Shown in pieces: positions 28,158-36,758 of a stretch of 64,000 nt of DNA. The stretch covers positions 1-64,000 of the forward strand of contig NZ_JOOE01000001.1 in the NCBI RefSeq assembly GCF_000712135.1. Direction: 5' to 3'. The translations under genes and the position numbers were made by a program. The DNA is from Sphingomonas sp. UNC305MFCol5.2. GTDB lineage: Bacteria; Pseudomonadota; Alphaproteobacteria; Sphingomonadales; Sphingomonadaceae. The notes below the pieces were generated by a model, which saw only the letters and a list, made by a program, of their open reading frames with translations, was not told the DNA's origin and ran no database searches. Within the stretch, counting starts at the first letter, position 1; each line of letters opens with the position of its first letter.

Positions 28158-28864
28158 CAGGCGCTCCAGTGGATGTCGACCGGCAGCTCGACGTCGGCGA
28201 GAACGCGTCCGACCGGATAATTGGAAGATGCACCCTGTTCGATGGCCTGCTCCAGCACGTCGCGCTTCGCCTGCCCGGTAACCGCGATCATCAGCGCGCG
28301 CGCCGAGACGATCGCCGCCTTGCTCAACGTGACGCGGGCGACCGGCGCTTCGGGCGGAAGCGGATCGGGCATGACTCCGGTTGCGCGGCGCTCCTTGGGA
28401 CCGTTCAACGCCTCGTCGAAATCGGGCCCCGGGAAGATCGAGGCGCAATGCCCGTCACCGCCGACGCCGAGCAGGCACAGATCGAGCGGCCAATGCAGAT
28501 CCTGCAGGATCGCATCGGCCGCGCGACCGGCGGCCTTGTAATCGGCGACCGTGGCGCTGATCAGCGGGATGACGCGTGCGCCCTTCGGGATGAAGACCTT
28601 GCCGATCGCAGTCACGTTCGAGAGCGGATCGCCCAGCGGTACGAGCCGGTCGTCGCCGGGGACGATCGTCACGCGCTTCCAGTCGAGCTTGGCCTGGGCC
28701 AGCTTCTCGTAGATCGGCAACGGCGTCTTGCCGCCTGCGAGCGCGACAACGGCAGCCCCGCGCGCGTCGATCGCGCTTTCGATGATGAACTGCACGTCGC
28801 CCGCGACAGCGGCGGCCATCTCATCGGCGTCGTCATAGTCCCACCATTCGATTTCGGTCGTCAT
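28157..28864 (-). CDS. pgl: 6-phosphogluconolactonase
   Basis: A 235-residue Pgl of the glucosamine/galactosamine-6-P isomerase fold: ALAGGKTPLPIYEKLA, PGDDRLVPLGDPLSN, and LLGVGGDGHCASIFPG. It hydrolyses 6-phosphogluconolactone made by Zwf, whose gene is 49 nt upstream; it runs into edd with a 1-nt overlap. Confidence 0.96.
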   Translation of the reverse strand: MTTEIEWWDYDDADEMAAAVAGDVQFIIESAIDARGAAVVALAGGKTPLPIYEKLAQAKLDWKRVTIVPGDDRLVPLGDPLSNVTAIGKVFIPKGARVIPLISATVADYKAAGRAADAILQDLHWPLDLCLLGVGGDGHCASIFPGPDFDEALNGPKERRATGVMPDPLPPEAPVARVTLSKAAIVSARALMIAVTGQAKRDVLEQAIEQGASSNYPVGRVLADVELPVDIHWSA

Positions 28865-28913
28865 GTATGCTCCTGCGTGTTCGGTGGGTTCGTCACAATA
28901 TGGGGTGCGAGGG

Positions 28914-30371
28914 TCATTCGTTCCACGTCACCCCGTCGCGCTCGGTGAGCGCGATCGAGGCGGATGGGCCCCAGCTGCCCGACGCATAGGGTTTGGGCTT
29001 CATGTCGTTGGCGTCCCAGCCGGCGCGAATGCCGTCGATCCATTCCCATTGCGCCTCGACCTCGTCGCGGCGGACGAACAGCGTCGGATCGCCTTCGATC
29101 AGGTCGAGCAGCAGCCGCTCATAGGCGATGCGGCGAGGCGTGCTGGCGAATTCGGTGTCGAGGCTGAGATTGAGCGGCACTTCGCGCAGCCGCACGCCCT
29201 CGCGGTCGAGACCGGGCTGCTTTGCCATCACCAGCAGCCGGACATATTCCTCGGGCTGGAGCCGGATCACCAGCGTATTGGGTTGCAGCATCCCGCCGCG
29301 ATCGGCGAAGATCGAGTGCGGCACCGGCTTGAACTGGATGACGATCTCGGAGCGCCGCTCGGCCAGCCTTTTTCCGGTACGCAGATAGAAGGGCACGCCC
29401 TGCCAGCGCCAATTGTCGATATGCGCCTTGATCGCGACGAAAGTCTCGGTGTTGGACGGCTTTTCGAGATCGCTGGTATAATCGCGGACGATCTCGCCCT
29501 TTACCGCGCCGCCGCCATATTGCCCGGTGACGGTGAGCTGCGGGGCTTCCTGCGCGCTGATCTTCCGCAGCGAGCGGAATACCTTGACCTTCTCGTCGCG
29601 GATCGCAGTGCCGTCGAAGCGGGCAGGGGGCTCCATCGCGATCAGCGCGACGAGCTGGAGCATGTGGTTCTGCACCATGTCGCGCAGCGCGCCGGTCTCG
29701 TCGTAAAAGCCTGCGCGGCCCTCGAGGCCAACCGTCTCGGAGACGGTGATCTGGACGTGATCGATCCCCTGTGCGTTCCACACCGGCTCGAACAGCGAAT
29801 TGCCGAAGCGGAGCGCGAGAATGTTCTGCACCGTCTCCTTGCCAAGATAGTGATCGATCCGGAAAGTCCGCTCCTCAGGGAAGGCGTCGGCGACGAGATC
29901 GTTGATCTCGCAGCTGGAAGCGAGATCCTTGCCCAGCGGCTTCTCGAGGCTGATGCGGACATTGCCGCCCGCCAGGCCCGCACTCTTGAGGCCCTCGATC
30001 GTCGGGCCGAACAGCCACGGCGCGGTCGACAGGAAGATCGCCAATCCGCCGGAGATGTCGCCGACCTTCTCGGCCAGCGCCGCGAAGCCGTTGATATCGG
30101 AGGCGTCGAGCGGCTGATAGGAAAGCCGTTCGAGGAAGCTCCCGACAGCGCTGTCATCCTTGCGGTCGGCGGGGAGGAATTCATCCAGCGCGTGGCGGGC
30201 GAATTCGCGATAGGATTGGTCGTCCTTTTCGGAGCGCGCGGTGCCGGTAATGGTCAGTCCAGGCGGCAGCAGTCCGTCGGCGTGCAGCGCATAGAGCGAC
30301 GGCAGCAGCATCCGCTGCGCAAGATCGCCGGTGGCTCCGAACAGCAGCAATTTGCCCACGGGTTGGTGCAT
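28914..30371 (-). CDS. zwf: glucose-6-phosphate 1-dehydrogenase
   Basis: A 485-residue G6PDH: FGATGDLAQR nucleotide loop (residues 9-18), EKPLG, and the active-site RIDHYLGKE (about 173). The start at 30371 (MHQPVGKLL) has GAGAGG upstream and matches family length; an upstream extension to 30422 is not family-like. First gene of the Entner-Doudoroff operon. No regulator gene (HexR-like) is adjacent. Confidence 0.97.
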   Translation of the reverse strand: MHQPVGKLLLFGATGDLAQRMLLPSLYALHADGLLPPGLTITGTARSEKDDQSYREFARHALDEFLPADRKDDSAVGSFLERLSYQPLDASDINGFAALAEKVGDISGGLAIFLSTAPWLFGPTIEGLKSAGLAGGNVRISLEKPLGKDLASSCEINDLVADAFPEERTFRIDHYLGKETVQNILALRFGNSLFEPVWNAQGIDHVQITVSETVGLEGRAGFYDETGALRDMVQNHMLQLVALIAMEPPARFDGTAIRDEKVKVFRSLRKISAQEAPQLTVTGQYGGGAVKGEIVRDYTSDLEKPSNTETFVAIKAHIDNWRWQGVPFYLRTGKRLAERRSEIVIQFKPVPHSIFADRGGMLQPNTLVIRLQPEEYVRLLVMAKQPGLDREGVRLREVPLNLSLDTEFASTPRRIAYERLLLDLIEGDPTLFVRRDEVEAQWEWIDGIRAGWDANDMKPKPYASGSWGPSASIALTERDGVTWNE

Positions 30372-30439
30372 TATTGGCCTCTCGTCGACTGTATTCGAAC
30401 GCGAGACACCAACGGGCGCCAAAGATCAAGCCGGTTAGC

Positions 30440-30469
30440 CCGTCATCCCTGCGAAAGCCGGAATGACGG
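30440..30469. repeat. short GTCAT-type extragenic palindrome
   Basis: CCGTCATCC and GGAATGACGG flank CTGCGAAAGCC. It is an imperfect, shortened member of the family that is complete at 58485-58591. It lies between argC and zwf and could act as a weak terminator for argC. Confidence 0.6.
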
Positions 30470-30473
30470 CGTT

Positions 30474-31415
30474 TTAGAGAACGAGCCCCGCGGTCGGGTC
30501 GAGTCCGGCCATGATATTGAGGTTCTGCACAGCGGCGCCGGCCGCGCCCTTGCCCAGATTGTCGAGCGTCGCCACCAGCCGCGCCTGGCCGCGCTCGGCA
30601 TTGCCGAACACCCGGACGCTCAGCCGGTCGGTCCCCGCATCCTCCTCGATCGACACCGTCGAAACGTCGCCGGGCAGCACGCGGATCAGTGGGCTGTCCT
30701 TGTACGCATCCCGCAGCGCGTTCTCGATCGCCTCCAGCGACGGACGCCGCGTGAAGGTGTGGAGGGGCAAGGGCACCTCGACGACCATGCCGCGATAAGT
30801 GTGCACCACCGCGGGCTGGAAGATCGGCGGATGCTCGATCCGCGCGTGCTTCTGCATTTCAGGCAAATGCTTGTGCTCGAGACTCAGGCCATAGCCGCGG
30901 AATGCAGTCGTGGTGAAGCTGCCGGAATTCTGATCCTCGAACTCGGCGATCATCGACTTGCCGCCGCCCGAATAGCCCGAAACGGCGTTGACCGAGAAGA
31001 CATGGTCGAGCGGCACCAGTCCGGCGCGCACCAGCGGGCGAACCAGCGCGAGAAAGCCGGTGGGATAGCAGCCGGGATTGCTCACCCAGCGGGCTTCGGC
31101 AATCGCATTCGTCTGACCGGGCTCGAGCTCGGCAAAGCCATAGACCCAATCGGGCGCGATGCGGTGCGCCGTCGAGGCGTCGATCACGCGCACTTTGTCG
31201 GCGCGAATCATCGCCACCGCATCGCGCGCCGCATCGTCGGGCAGGCAGAGGATGACGAAATCGGCCGAATTGAGCGCGTCCTCGCGCTTCGCCGGGTCCT
31301 TGCGGTCAGCTTCGTTCAGGATCAGCTGCTCGATACCCGCGCGGCCATCCAGCCGCTCGCGAATCTCAAGCCCGGTCGTGCCGACGGCACCATCGATGAA
31401 TATACGGATAGTCAT
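30474..31415 (-). CDS. argC: N-acetyl-gamma-glutamyl-phosphate reductase
   Basis: A 313-residue ArgC of the shorter (type 2) class: FIDGAVGTTGLEI nucleotide loop, catalytic Cys ~115 in SNPGCYPTGF, and SGYSGGGKSM. It reduces N-acetylglutamyl phosphate in arginine biosynthesis. Its ATG overlaps the stop of the upstream SH3 ORF by 4 nt, which suggests coupling. Confidence 0.96.
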   Translation of the reverse strand: MTIRIFIDGAVGTTGLEIRERLDGRAGIEQLILNEADRKDPAKREDALNSADFVILCLPDDAARDAVAMIRADKVRVIDASTAHRIAPDWVYGFAELEPGQTNAIAEARWVSNPGCYPTGFLALVRPLVRAGLVPLDHVFSVNAVSGYSGGGKSMIAEFEDQNSGSFTTTAFRGYGLSLEHKHLPEMQKHARIEHPPIFQPAVVHTYRGMVVEVPLPLHTFTRRPSLEAIENALRDAYKDSPLIRVLPGDVSTVSIEEDAGTDRLSVRVFGNAERGQARLVATLDNLGKGAAGAAVQNLNIMAGLDPTAGLVL

Positions 31416-31852
31416 TGCGGATCCGCCAGCGAGGAAGCGGGAATATAGCCGACGAGCCCCGCGCGGGGAGCCACGCCCCAGGCGTGGCTCCCCGCGAGTT
31501 CGAGCACTTCGAACGCGTCGCCCGCGGCGAGCTTCGCCAGTACCTCGGAATCGACGGCGGCGCTGATGCGGAGATCGGCGGGAACGGAAAGCGTGCGCGG
31601 CATCGGCGCGGCATAATGCGGGGCGAACACTCTGTCCGCGAGCCGCACGTCGGCAAGATCGCGACGCACGGCGTCGACACGCGAATCGATGATCGCAGAG
31701 CGGCCCTTAAGCGAAAAGCGCTTACGCGTTGGCCCTGCGGGCGGCTGGCTGGCTGATGTTGTCGCCAGCGAGGAAGTGCCCGAACTCTGCAAGAAAATCT
31801 GCCCCTTCAGCGGTACGCGCAACGAAGATGTTGCGTTTGTCGGTATCGTCAC
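31412..31852 (-). CDS. SH3-like domain protein, resembles N-terminus of NlpC/P60 (C40) peptidases
   Basis: The trustworthy part starts near DSRVDAVRRDLADVRLADRVFAPHYAAP and continues into an SH3-type barrel (LAAGDAFEVLELAGSHAWGV, GLVGYI). I recognise this pattern from the N-terminal region of sphingomonad C40-family peptidases, but here the protein stops after the first SH3 domain with no NlpC/P60 catalytic part. The start is unclear: the ATG at 31852 would overlap the MarR gene by 131 nt, while the first in-frame start beyond it is the GTG at 31669, which would cut into the domain. It may be a truncated gene kept for coupling to argC. Confidence 0.6.
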   Translation of the reverse strand: MTIPTNATSSLRVPLKGQIFLQSSGTSSLATTSASQPPAGPTRKRFSLKGRSAIIDSRVDAVRRDLADVRLADRVFAPHYAAPMPRTLSVPADLRISAAVDSEVLAKLAAGDAFEVLELAGSHAWGVAPRAGLVGYIPASSLADPQ

Positions 31853-32096
31853 GTTGGCGGCGCAGATAGCCGAGCGTCCCCAGGCGATTCAAGGCGCGGG
31901 TAACTACGGGCTTCGACACGTTGAGCGCCCGCGCCAATCCGCGGACCGTATGCGGCCCCGGGTCGAGATACACAAGCATCAGGAGGGCCATCTGTCGATT
32001 GGTAAGATCGGGCTCGCCCGAACGCACATAATCGATCAGCGTGTTTTTCCACGACGATAGCGATTGGTCCGGCATCGCGTTCACGGCATTTCTCAT
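31722..32096 (-). CDS. MarR-family transcriptional regulator
   Basis: A 124-residue winged-helix protein: LTNRQMALLMLVYLDPGPHTVRGLARALNVSKPVVTRALNRL and the wing GYLRRQRDDTDKRN with the conserved D-x-R. The start MRNAVNAMPD at 32096 is preferred over the ATG at 32129: it leaves GGGGACG as ribosome site and frees the palindrome just upstream. Targets unknown; argC and the SH3 gene follow it on the same strand. Confidence 0.88.
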   Translation of the reverse strand: MRNAVNAMPDQSLSSWKNTLIDYVRSGEPDLTNRQMALLMLVYLDPGPHTVRGLARALNVSKPVVTRALNRLGTLGYLRRQRDDTDKRNIFVARTAEGADFLAEFGHFLAGDNISQPAARRANA

Positions 32097-32102
32097 CGTT
32101 AC

Positions 32103-32124
32103 GTCCCCGGTCCCGTCCGGGGAC
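32103..32124. promoter_or_regulatory. palindrome at the MarR gene start, candidate autoregulatory operator
   Basis: GTCCCCGG-TCCCGT-CCGGGGAC, a perfect 8-bp inverted repeat, begins 7 nt upstream of the preferred MarR start codon. MarR proteins often bind such palindromes over their own promoter or leader; alternatively it folds as an mRNA hairpin over the ribosome site. Confidence 0.4.
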
Positions 32125-32291
32125 ATCACACAAACGCAGCTTGGGCCCAGTGGTTTCAGTGCGTTGGCGAAATGTTACCGTGTGTGTCTTATTGGTCGGT
32201 GCCGCACTCCGAAATTGACCCTGGATAGACGCAGGTTGATCCCCGGCCGCCGCTCCCCTATGTCGCCGCTTTCGCAACAGGTCCGGTCTCA

Positions 32292-32678
32292 ATGTTCCCC
32301 TTTCTGCTCGTCGTCCACACCATCATCGCGGCACTTCTCGTGACCGTGATCCTCATGCAGCGCTCGGAAGGTGGCGGGCTGACCTCGGGCGGTAGCCCTT
32401 CGGGACTGATGTCGGCACGCGGCGCCGCGGACTTTCTGACTCGCGCGACTGCAATTCTCGCCACGCTGTTCATCGCGATGAGCATCCTCCTCGCCTTCAT
32501 CGCTGCGACTCGGCACTCGACGACGATCGATACGTCGCTCCAGCGTACGCCTGCCGCACCGGTCACGGTGCCGACCAGCGCGCCGGCGGTGCCTTTCGCG
32601 GCCGGCAACAGCGCTGCGCCGGCGGCTCCCGCGAACGCCGCGGGCCCGGCCAACGGCTCGGTTCCGCTCGCGCAATAA
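32292..32678 (+). CDS. secG: preprotein translocase subunit SecG
   Basis: A 128-residue SecG: two membrane helices (about residues 3-22 and 52-72) around the loop ILMQRSEGGGLTSGGSPSGLMSARGAADFLTRAT, whose MQRSEGGGL and G-rich residues are diagnostic. The C-terminal half is a low-complexity Ala/Pro tail, common in alphaproteobacteria. Part of the SecYEG channel. It precedes pyrG, as in many sphingomonads. Confidence 0.95.
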   Translation: MFPFLLVVHTIIAALLVTVILMQRSEGGGLTSGGSPSGLMSARGAADFLTRATAILATLFIAMSILLAFIAATRHSTTIDTSLQRTPAAPVTVPTSAPAVPFAAGNSAAPAAPANAAGPANGSVPLAQ

Positions 32679-32773
32679 CCCCGCAGCTCTCCGGCAATGG
32701 AGAGCACGATTGAAAAAATAAGTGAGTCGCGCGCTTGTCGGCGCGCGGCCAATGACGTTAGGCGTTTTCTCCC

Positions 32774-34405
32774 ATGGCGCGGTATATCTTCATCACCGGC
32801 GGCGTGGTCTCCTCGCTTGGCAAGGGTCTGATGGCAGCGAGCCTCGCGGCTCTGCTCCAGGCCCGGGGCTATCGGGTCCGCATCCGCAAGTTCGATCCCT
32901 ATCTCAACGTCGATCCCGGCACGATGTCGCCGCACCAGCATGGTGAAGTCTATGTGACCGACGACGGCGCCGAGACCGATCTCGATCTGGGTCATTACGA
33001 GCGCTTCACCGGCGTCGCCTCGCGCCAGTCGGACAACGTCACGTCCGGGCGAATCTACAAGACGATCATCGAGCGCGAGCGCCGCGGCGATTATCTCGGC
33101 GCGACGGTGCAGGTGATCCCGCACGTCACCGACGCGATCAAGGCGTTCGCGCAGGACGAGACCGAGGATCTCGATTTCGTCCTGTGTGAAATCGGCGGCA
33201 CGGTGGGCGATATCGAATCGCTTCCCTTCATCGAGGCGATCCGCCAGCTCAGGAACGATCTCGGCCGCGGCCAGACCGTCAGCATCCACGTCACTCTGGT
33301 TCCCTACATCTCCGCCGCGGGCGAGCTGAAGACCAAGCCGACCCAGCACAGCGTGCGCGAACTGGCGGCGCTCGGCGTCCAGCCCGACGTTCTGGTCTGC
33401 CGCTCGGAGCGCGAGCTCCCGGCTGGAGAGCGCGCCAAGATCGCGCAATTCTGCAACGTCCCGGCCTCGGCGGTGATTCCCGCGCTCGACGCCCGAAGCA
33501 TCTACGCGGTGCCGATGCAATATCATCGGGAAGGCCTCGACTCCGAGGTCCTCAAGGCGTTCGGAATCGATCCCGGCGAGCCGCCCCGGCTCGACCGCTG
33601 GGAACAGATCATGCGCCGTCTCGAAAATCCCGAGGGCGAAGTCACGATCGGCGTGGTCGGCAAATATATGGGCGTCCCCGATGCCTATAAGTCGCTCCAC
33701 GAGGCGCTGGTGCACGGCGGCATCGCCAACCAGGTCAAGGTCAACATCCGCTGGCTCGACGCCGAAGTGTTCGAGAAGGACGAGGAGGAGATCGCTTCGA
33801 AGCTCGAGCCGATGCACGGCATTCTCGTGCCCGGCGGATTCGGCGAGCGCGGCAGCGAGGGCAAGATCGCCGGCGTGCGCTTTGCCCGCGAACGCGGCGT
33901 GCCGTTCTTCGGTATCTGCCTCGGCATGCAGATGGCATGCGTCGATGCCGCGCGCGATCAGGGGCTGAAAAACGCCTCCACCACCGAATTCGGCCCGACT
34001 GAGGAGCCGGTGGTCGGCATGATCACCGAATGGATGACCGCCGAGGGCATCCAGAAGCGCGAGGAAGGCGGCGATCTCGGCGGCACGATGCGGCTCGGCG
34101 CCTATCCGGCGAAGCTCAGCGGCAACAGCGTCGTCGGCTCGATCTACGGCGCCAGCGAGATCAGCGAGCGTCACCGCCACCGCTACGAGGTCAACACCCA
34201 CTACAAGCCATTGCTCGAAAAGGGCGGTCTCGTCTTTTCGGGCATGTCGCCCGATGGATCGCTGCCCGAGATCGTCGAACGGCCGGATCACCCATGGTTC
34301 GTCGGCGTCCAGTTCCATCCGGAATTGAAATCCAAGCCATTCGATCCGCATCCGCTGTTCGCGAGCTTCATCGAAGCGGCGGTCAAGCAGAGCCGGCTGG
34401 TCTAG
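32774..34405 (+). CDS. pyrG: CTP synthase
   Basis: A 543-residue CTP synthase that aminates UTP. The synthetase domain starts [15 protein letters not shown] (P-loop) and continues [19 protein letters not shown]; the glutaminase domain has GGFGERG, the Cys nucleophile in FGICLGMQ (about 382) and the His/Glu in QFHPEL (about 514). Length and motifs are standard. Convergent with the ankyrin gene, only 5 nt between stops. Confidence 0.98.
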   Translation: MARYIFITGGVVSSLGKGLMAASLAALLQARGYRVRIRKFDPYLNVDPGTMSPHQHGEVYVTDDGAETDLDLGHYERFTGVASRQSDNVTSGRIYKTIIERERRGDYLGATVQVIPHVTDAIKAFAQDETEDLDFVLCEIGGTVGDIESLPFIEAIRQLRNDLGRGQTVSIHVTLVPYISAAGELKTKPTQHSVRELAALGVQPDVLVCRSERELPAGERAKIAQFCNVPASAVIPALDARSIYAVPMQYHREGLDSEVLKAFGIDPGEPPRLDRWEQIMRRLENPEGEVTIGVVGKYMGVPDAYKSLHEALVHGGIANQVKVNIRWLDAEVFEKDEEEIASKLEPMHGILVPGGFGERGSEGKIAGVRFARERGVPFFGICLGMQMACVDAARDQGLKNASTTEFGPTEEPVVGMITEWMTAEGIQKREEGGDLGGTMRLGAYPAKLSGNSVVGSIYGASEISERHRHRYEVNTHYKPLLEKGGLVFSGMSPDGSLPEIVERPDHPWFVGVQFHPELKSKPFDPHPLFASFIEAAVKQSRLV

Positions 34406-34410
34406 GGCGC

Positions 34411-35124
34411 TCAGCGCCTCGGATAGACGTCAGCGCGCGCCATCCTATCCGCCGCCGCGCGATAGCCGGGGTCGCGCTTGCGGCGCAGCAGCGTATCCGC
34501 GGTCAGCCCCTCGGCATTGGCGATGTCGCTTCGTGCGCCGTGCCGGGCGAAGAGCAGGAAATGCTTGGGCGCGCTGCCCTTTTTGAGCATCAGGTGCAGC
34601 GCGGTGGCGCCTTGGGCGTTGCGGACGTTGGGATCGGCGCCTGCTTCCAGCAGTTCGCCGGCAGGGCCGAACTTGCTCCACGCCACCGCGCCGAGCAGTG
34701 GCGTATCGCCGCGATCCGCACCCTCCTCGATATCCGCGCCATGCGCGAGCAACAGCCGGATCGCGTCGCAGTCCTCGTTCCAGACTGCGGCGAACAGGCA
34801 ATGATTGGGGTCGGCGCCACGCTCGAGTAGATGCTTGGCCAGTGTGAGATTCCGTCCGCGCGAGATCACGTGCCATAGCGGCGTCGCGCGCCACGTGCCT
34901 TCGGTGAATGCGGGGGCGTCGAGCCCGAGGCCGGCTGCGAGCAGCACCTCCGCAGTCCGGACGCTCGGCTCGTCCTCGCCGGGACTCATGCATGCGTGGT
35001 GCAGCCAGTTTCGCCCGCGCTCATCGGTGATTTCGGTCAAGTCGGGCCGTTCGGTCAGCCCCTGCCCGACTTCCTGCCAACGATGCGCCCGCACCGACTC
35101 GCGCAAGCTCGTCTTCGAAACCAT
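34411..35124 (-). CDS. ankyrin-repeat protein
   Basis: A 237-residue protein with about five ankyrin repeats between residues 35 and 215; clear consensus pieces are LLERGADPNHC, LLLAHGADIEEGADRGDTPLLGA and LLEAGADPNVRNAQGATALHLM. No signal peptide or membrane segment, so probably cytosolic. Ankyrin repeats mediate protein binding; the partner is unknown. Confidence 0.9.
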   Translation of the reverse strand: MVSKTSLRESVRAHRWQEVGQGLTERPDLTEITDERGRNWLHHACMSPGEDEPSVRTAEVLLAAGLGLDAPAFTEGTWRATPLWHVISRGRNLTLAKHLLERGADPNHCLFAAVWNEDCDAIRLLLAHGADIEEGADRGDTPLLGAVAWSKFGPAGELLEAGADPNVRNAQGATALHLMLKKGSAPKHFLLFARHGARSDIANAEGLTADTLLRRKRDPGYRAAADRMARADVYPRR

Positions 35125-35256
35125 GATGGCATCCTACCTCGATCCGCCTTTCGGCGAAACGGCACGAGTCTCCACGGCGAATCGTGCCAGGGGGACCCGC
35201 GGCGAGGGCGACAAAAACCCTTCCCGCCGCGTTGCAGCATCGGCTAACGGCACCGG

Positions 35257-35931
35257 ATGCGTATCTTGCTTGCCGCGCTCGCGGCCCTGTTGCTTCCGGC
35301 TGCTATCGGTTCTGCTCCCGCGCAGGATCGGCCCATTTCGGGCATGGTCCGGGTGCGGATCGAGACCAGCGCGGGCAACGTCATTCTCGCGCTCGATGCA
35401 AAACACGCGCCGAAGACCACCGCCAATTTCCTCGCTTATGTCGATGACGGCCGCCTTGACGGCACCGGCTTCTACAGGGCGTCGCGACGGCAGGGGAACC
35501 CGAAGTTCGGCTTCGTCCAGGGCGGAATCGCCAGCGATGCCCGGCGCGTCCTGCCGTCGCCGCCGCTCGAGCCGACCAATGTGACCGGCATCCGCCACGT
35601 CGATGGTACGGTGTCGATGGCGCACGGCGCGAACATCGATTCAGCTACCGGCAATTTCTCGATCATGGTCGGGGACAATCCGTCGCTCGACGCCCGCGGC
35701 AGCGGCCGCAACGGCTATTCGGCGTTCGGTCGGGTCGTCGAAGGGATGGACGTCGTCCGCAAGATTCTCGCCCAGCCGACGGGTGGGGGCAGGGGCCCGA
35801 TGCGCGGCCAGATGATCCAGCCGAAGCCGATAGCGATCCTCCGCGCGGTGCGGCTCGACGGGGCGCCCCGGCCGACCGGGCGGGTCAAGCCCTGGCTGAT
35901 CGGCCCCACGCGCTGGATCCAGCCCAACTAA
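35257..35931 (+). CDS. cyclophilin-type peptidyl-prolyl isomerase, exported
   Basis: A 224-residue protein with a signal peptide (residues 1-22, ...APAQD) and a cyclophilin domain: TSAGNVILALDAKHAPKTTANFLAYV, GTGFYRASRR (active Arg), FVQGG, and GNFSIMVGD. Predicted periplasmic foldase. The C-terminal ~35 residues after the domain are Pro/Arg-rich. It has a perfect-stem terminator overlapping its stop codon. Confidence 0.92.
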   Translation: MRILLAALAALLLPAAIGSAPAQDRPISGMVRVRIETSAGNVILALDAKHAPKTTANFLAYVDDGRLDGTGFYRASRRQGNPKFGFVQGGIASDARRVLPSPPLEPTNVTGIRHVDGTVSMAHGANIDSATGNFSIMVGDNPSLDARGSGRNGYSAFGRVVEGMDVVRKILAQPTGGGRGPMRGQMIQPKPIAILRAVRLDGAPRPTGRVKPWLIGPTRWIQPN

Positions 35932-35960
35932 ATCCTCCCCTGTTTTGCGAGGGAGGATTT
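35930..35960 (+). terminator. intrinsic terminator at the cyclophilin stop codon
   Basis: AAATCCTCCC pairs with GGGAGGATTT around a short loop; the left arm includes the last bases of the TAA stop. The stem ends in T/A pairs, giving U-residues on exit. Confidence 0.7.
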
Positions 35961-35973
35961 GAGAAGCACAAGA

Positions 35974-35998
35974 GGCGCCCGGGCAATGCCCGAGCGCC
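35974..35998 (-). terminator. terminator-like hairpin downstream of hsp20
   Basis: On the minus strand GGCGCTCGGGCA-TT-GCCCGGGCGCC folds into a strong stem with one mismatch, followed by TCTTGTGCTT. It lies about 50 nt after the hsp20 stop. Confidence 0.65.
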
Positions 35999-36047
35999 CC
36001 TGCTGCGGCGCCCAAAGGGAGAAAAGCGCCGCGAGCCGTGGTGGTTC

Positions 36048-36515
36048 TTATGCCGCGTCGCGATGCTCGATCGCGGTCGCGGGCTGGCTGCCGGCGTTCA
36101 CAGCGATCTTCTTCGGCTTCATCGCCTCGGGAATCTCGCGGACCAGCTCGATGACGAGCAGTCCGTCAGAGAGGTTCGCGCTCTCGACGCGGACGAAGTC
36201 GGCAAGTTCGAAGCGGCGTTCGAAGCTGCGATTGGCGATGCCGAGATGCAGGAACGCGCCCTGGTTGTTCTCGTTCTCGTTCGTCTTCTTGCCCTGGACC
36301 AGCAGCAGGTTCTGCTGGGCGGTCACGTCGATCTCGTCGGGCTTGAAGCCCGCGACGGCGAGTGTGATCCGATAATGATCCTCGGCAAGGCGCTCGAGGT
36401 TGAACGGAGGGTAGTTCTCGCTGGCCGTCTGACGCGCGCTGGCTTCGAGCAAGTCGAACAGGCGGTCGAAGCCGACGGTGGAGCGACGGAACGGAGTAAA
36501 GTCGAACTGACGCAT
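36048..36515 (-). CDS. small heat shock protein Hsp20 (IbpA-like)
   Basis: A 155-residue alpha-crystallin chaperone: MRQFDFTPFRRSTVGFDRLFDLL start typical of IbpA relatives, a crystallin domain over about residues 38-130 (FNLERLAEDHYRITLAVAGFKPDEIDV, GIANRSFERRFELADFV) and the LLVIELVREIPEAMKP tail. It holds unfolding proteins during heat shock. The ATG at 36515 has AGGAG 8 nt upstream; the longer frame to 36608 runs through the leader RNA. Regulation appears double: an RpoH-type promoter and a ROSE-like thermometer. Confidence 0.95.
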   Translation of the reverse strand: MRQFDFTPFRRSTVGFDRLFDLLEASARQTASENYPPFNLERLAEDHYRITLAVAGFKPDEIDVTAQQNLLLVQGKKTNENENNQGAFLHLGIANRSFERRFELADFVRVESANLSDGLLVIELVREIPEAMKPKKIAVNAGSQPATAIEHRDAA

Positions 36516-36608
36516 TTCAAATTCTCCTGTGAGCAAGTTGAACGTCTCTTTGTGCAGCGCCCGGAAATCCGCGGCGCTGCTTGCCAGGCCCACCAGGCAC
36601 CGTGGCAA
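36516..36608 (-). promoter_or_regulatory. candidate ROSE-type RNA thermometer in the hsp20 5' leader
   Basis: Reading the minus strand, three hairpins stand in line: 36608-36581 (TTGCCA/TGGCAA outer stem), 36580-36554 (GCAGCGC/GCGCTGC stem) and 36542-36516. In the last one TTCAA pairs with TTGAA at the base, and TTGCTC pairs with GGAGAA leaving the G of TTGCT unpaired, so the Shine-Dalgarno AGGAG is closed. A U(U/C)GCU segment opposite the SD with an odd G is the hallmark of ROSE elements in rhizobial and other alphaproteobacterial small heat shock genes. Hand-folded; melting not computed. Confidence 0.65.
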
Positions 36609-36612
36609 AACG

Positions 36613-36641
36613 AATGTGGTTCGGCTTGTGGTTTATTCAAG
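36613..36641 (-). promoter_or_regulatory. candidate RpoH (sigma-32) promoter of hsp20
   Basis: On the minus strand CTTGAA (36641-36636) and CCACATT (36619-36613) are separated by 16 nt, close to the alphaproteobacterial RpoH consensus CTTGAA-N(13-16)-CCCCATnT. Transcription from here would give the ~90-nt leader holding the ROSE-like hairpins. Confidence 0.55.
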
Positions 36642-36758
36642 ATGCGCTGAACCGGGCACCGCGCGCGGCGGAGAAACCCAGCTTCGGGTTCCCAAAGATT
36701 CGCTTGCTGGCTAATACCCATTAAATCCATCGACATTAGGGGTATTGGAACCAAGGGG

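Noticed and set aside
28863..31448. 861-codon plus-strand frame opposite zwf and argC
   Set aside because: Crosses several well-supported minus-strand genes; shadow of their third-position GC bias.
32258..34351. 697-codon minus-strand frame opposite secG and pyrG
   Set aside because: Antisense of two core genes, no motif.
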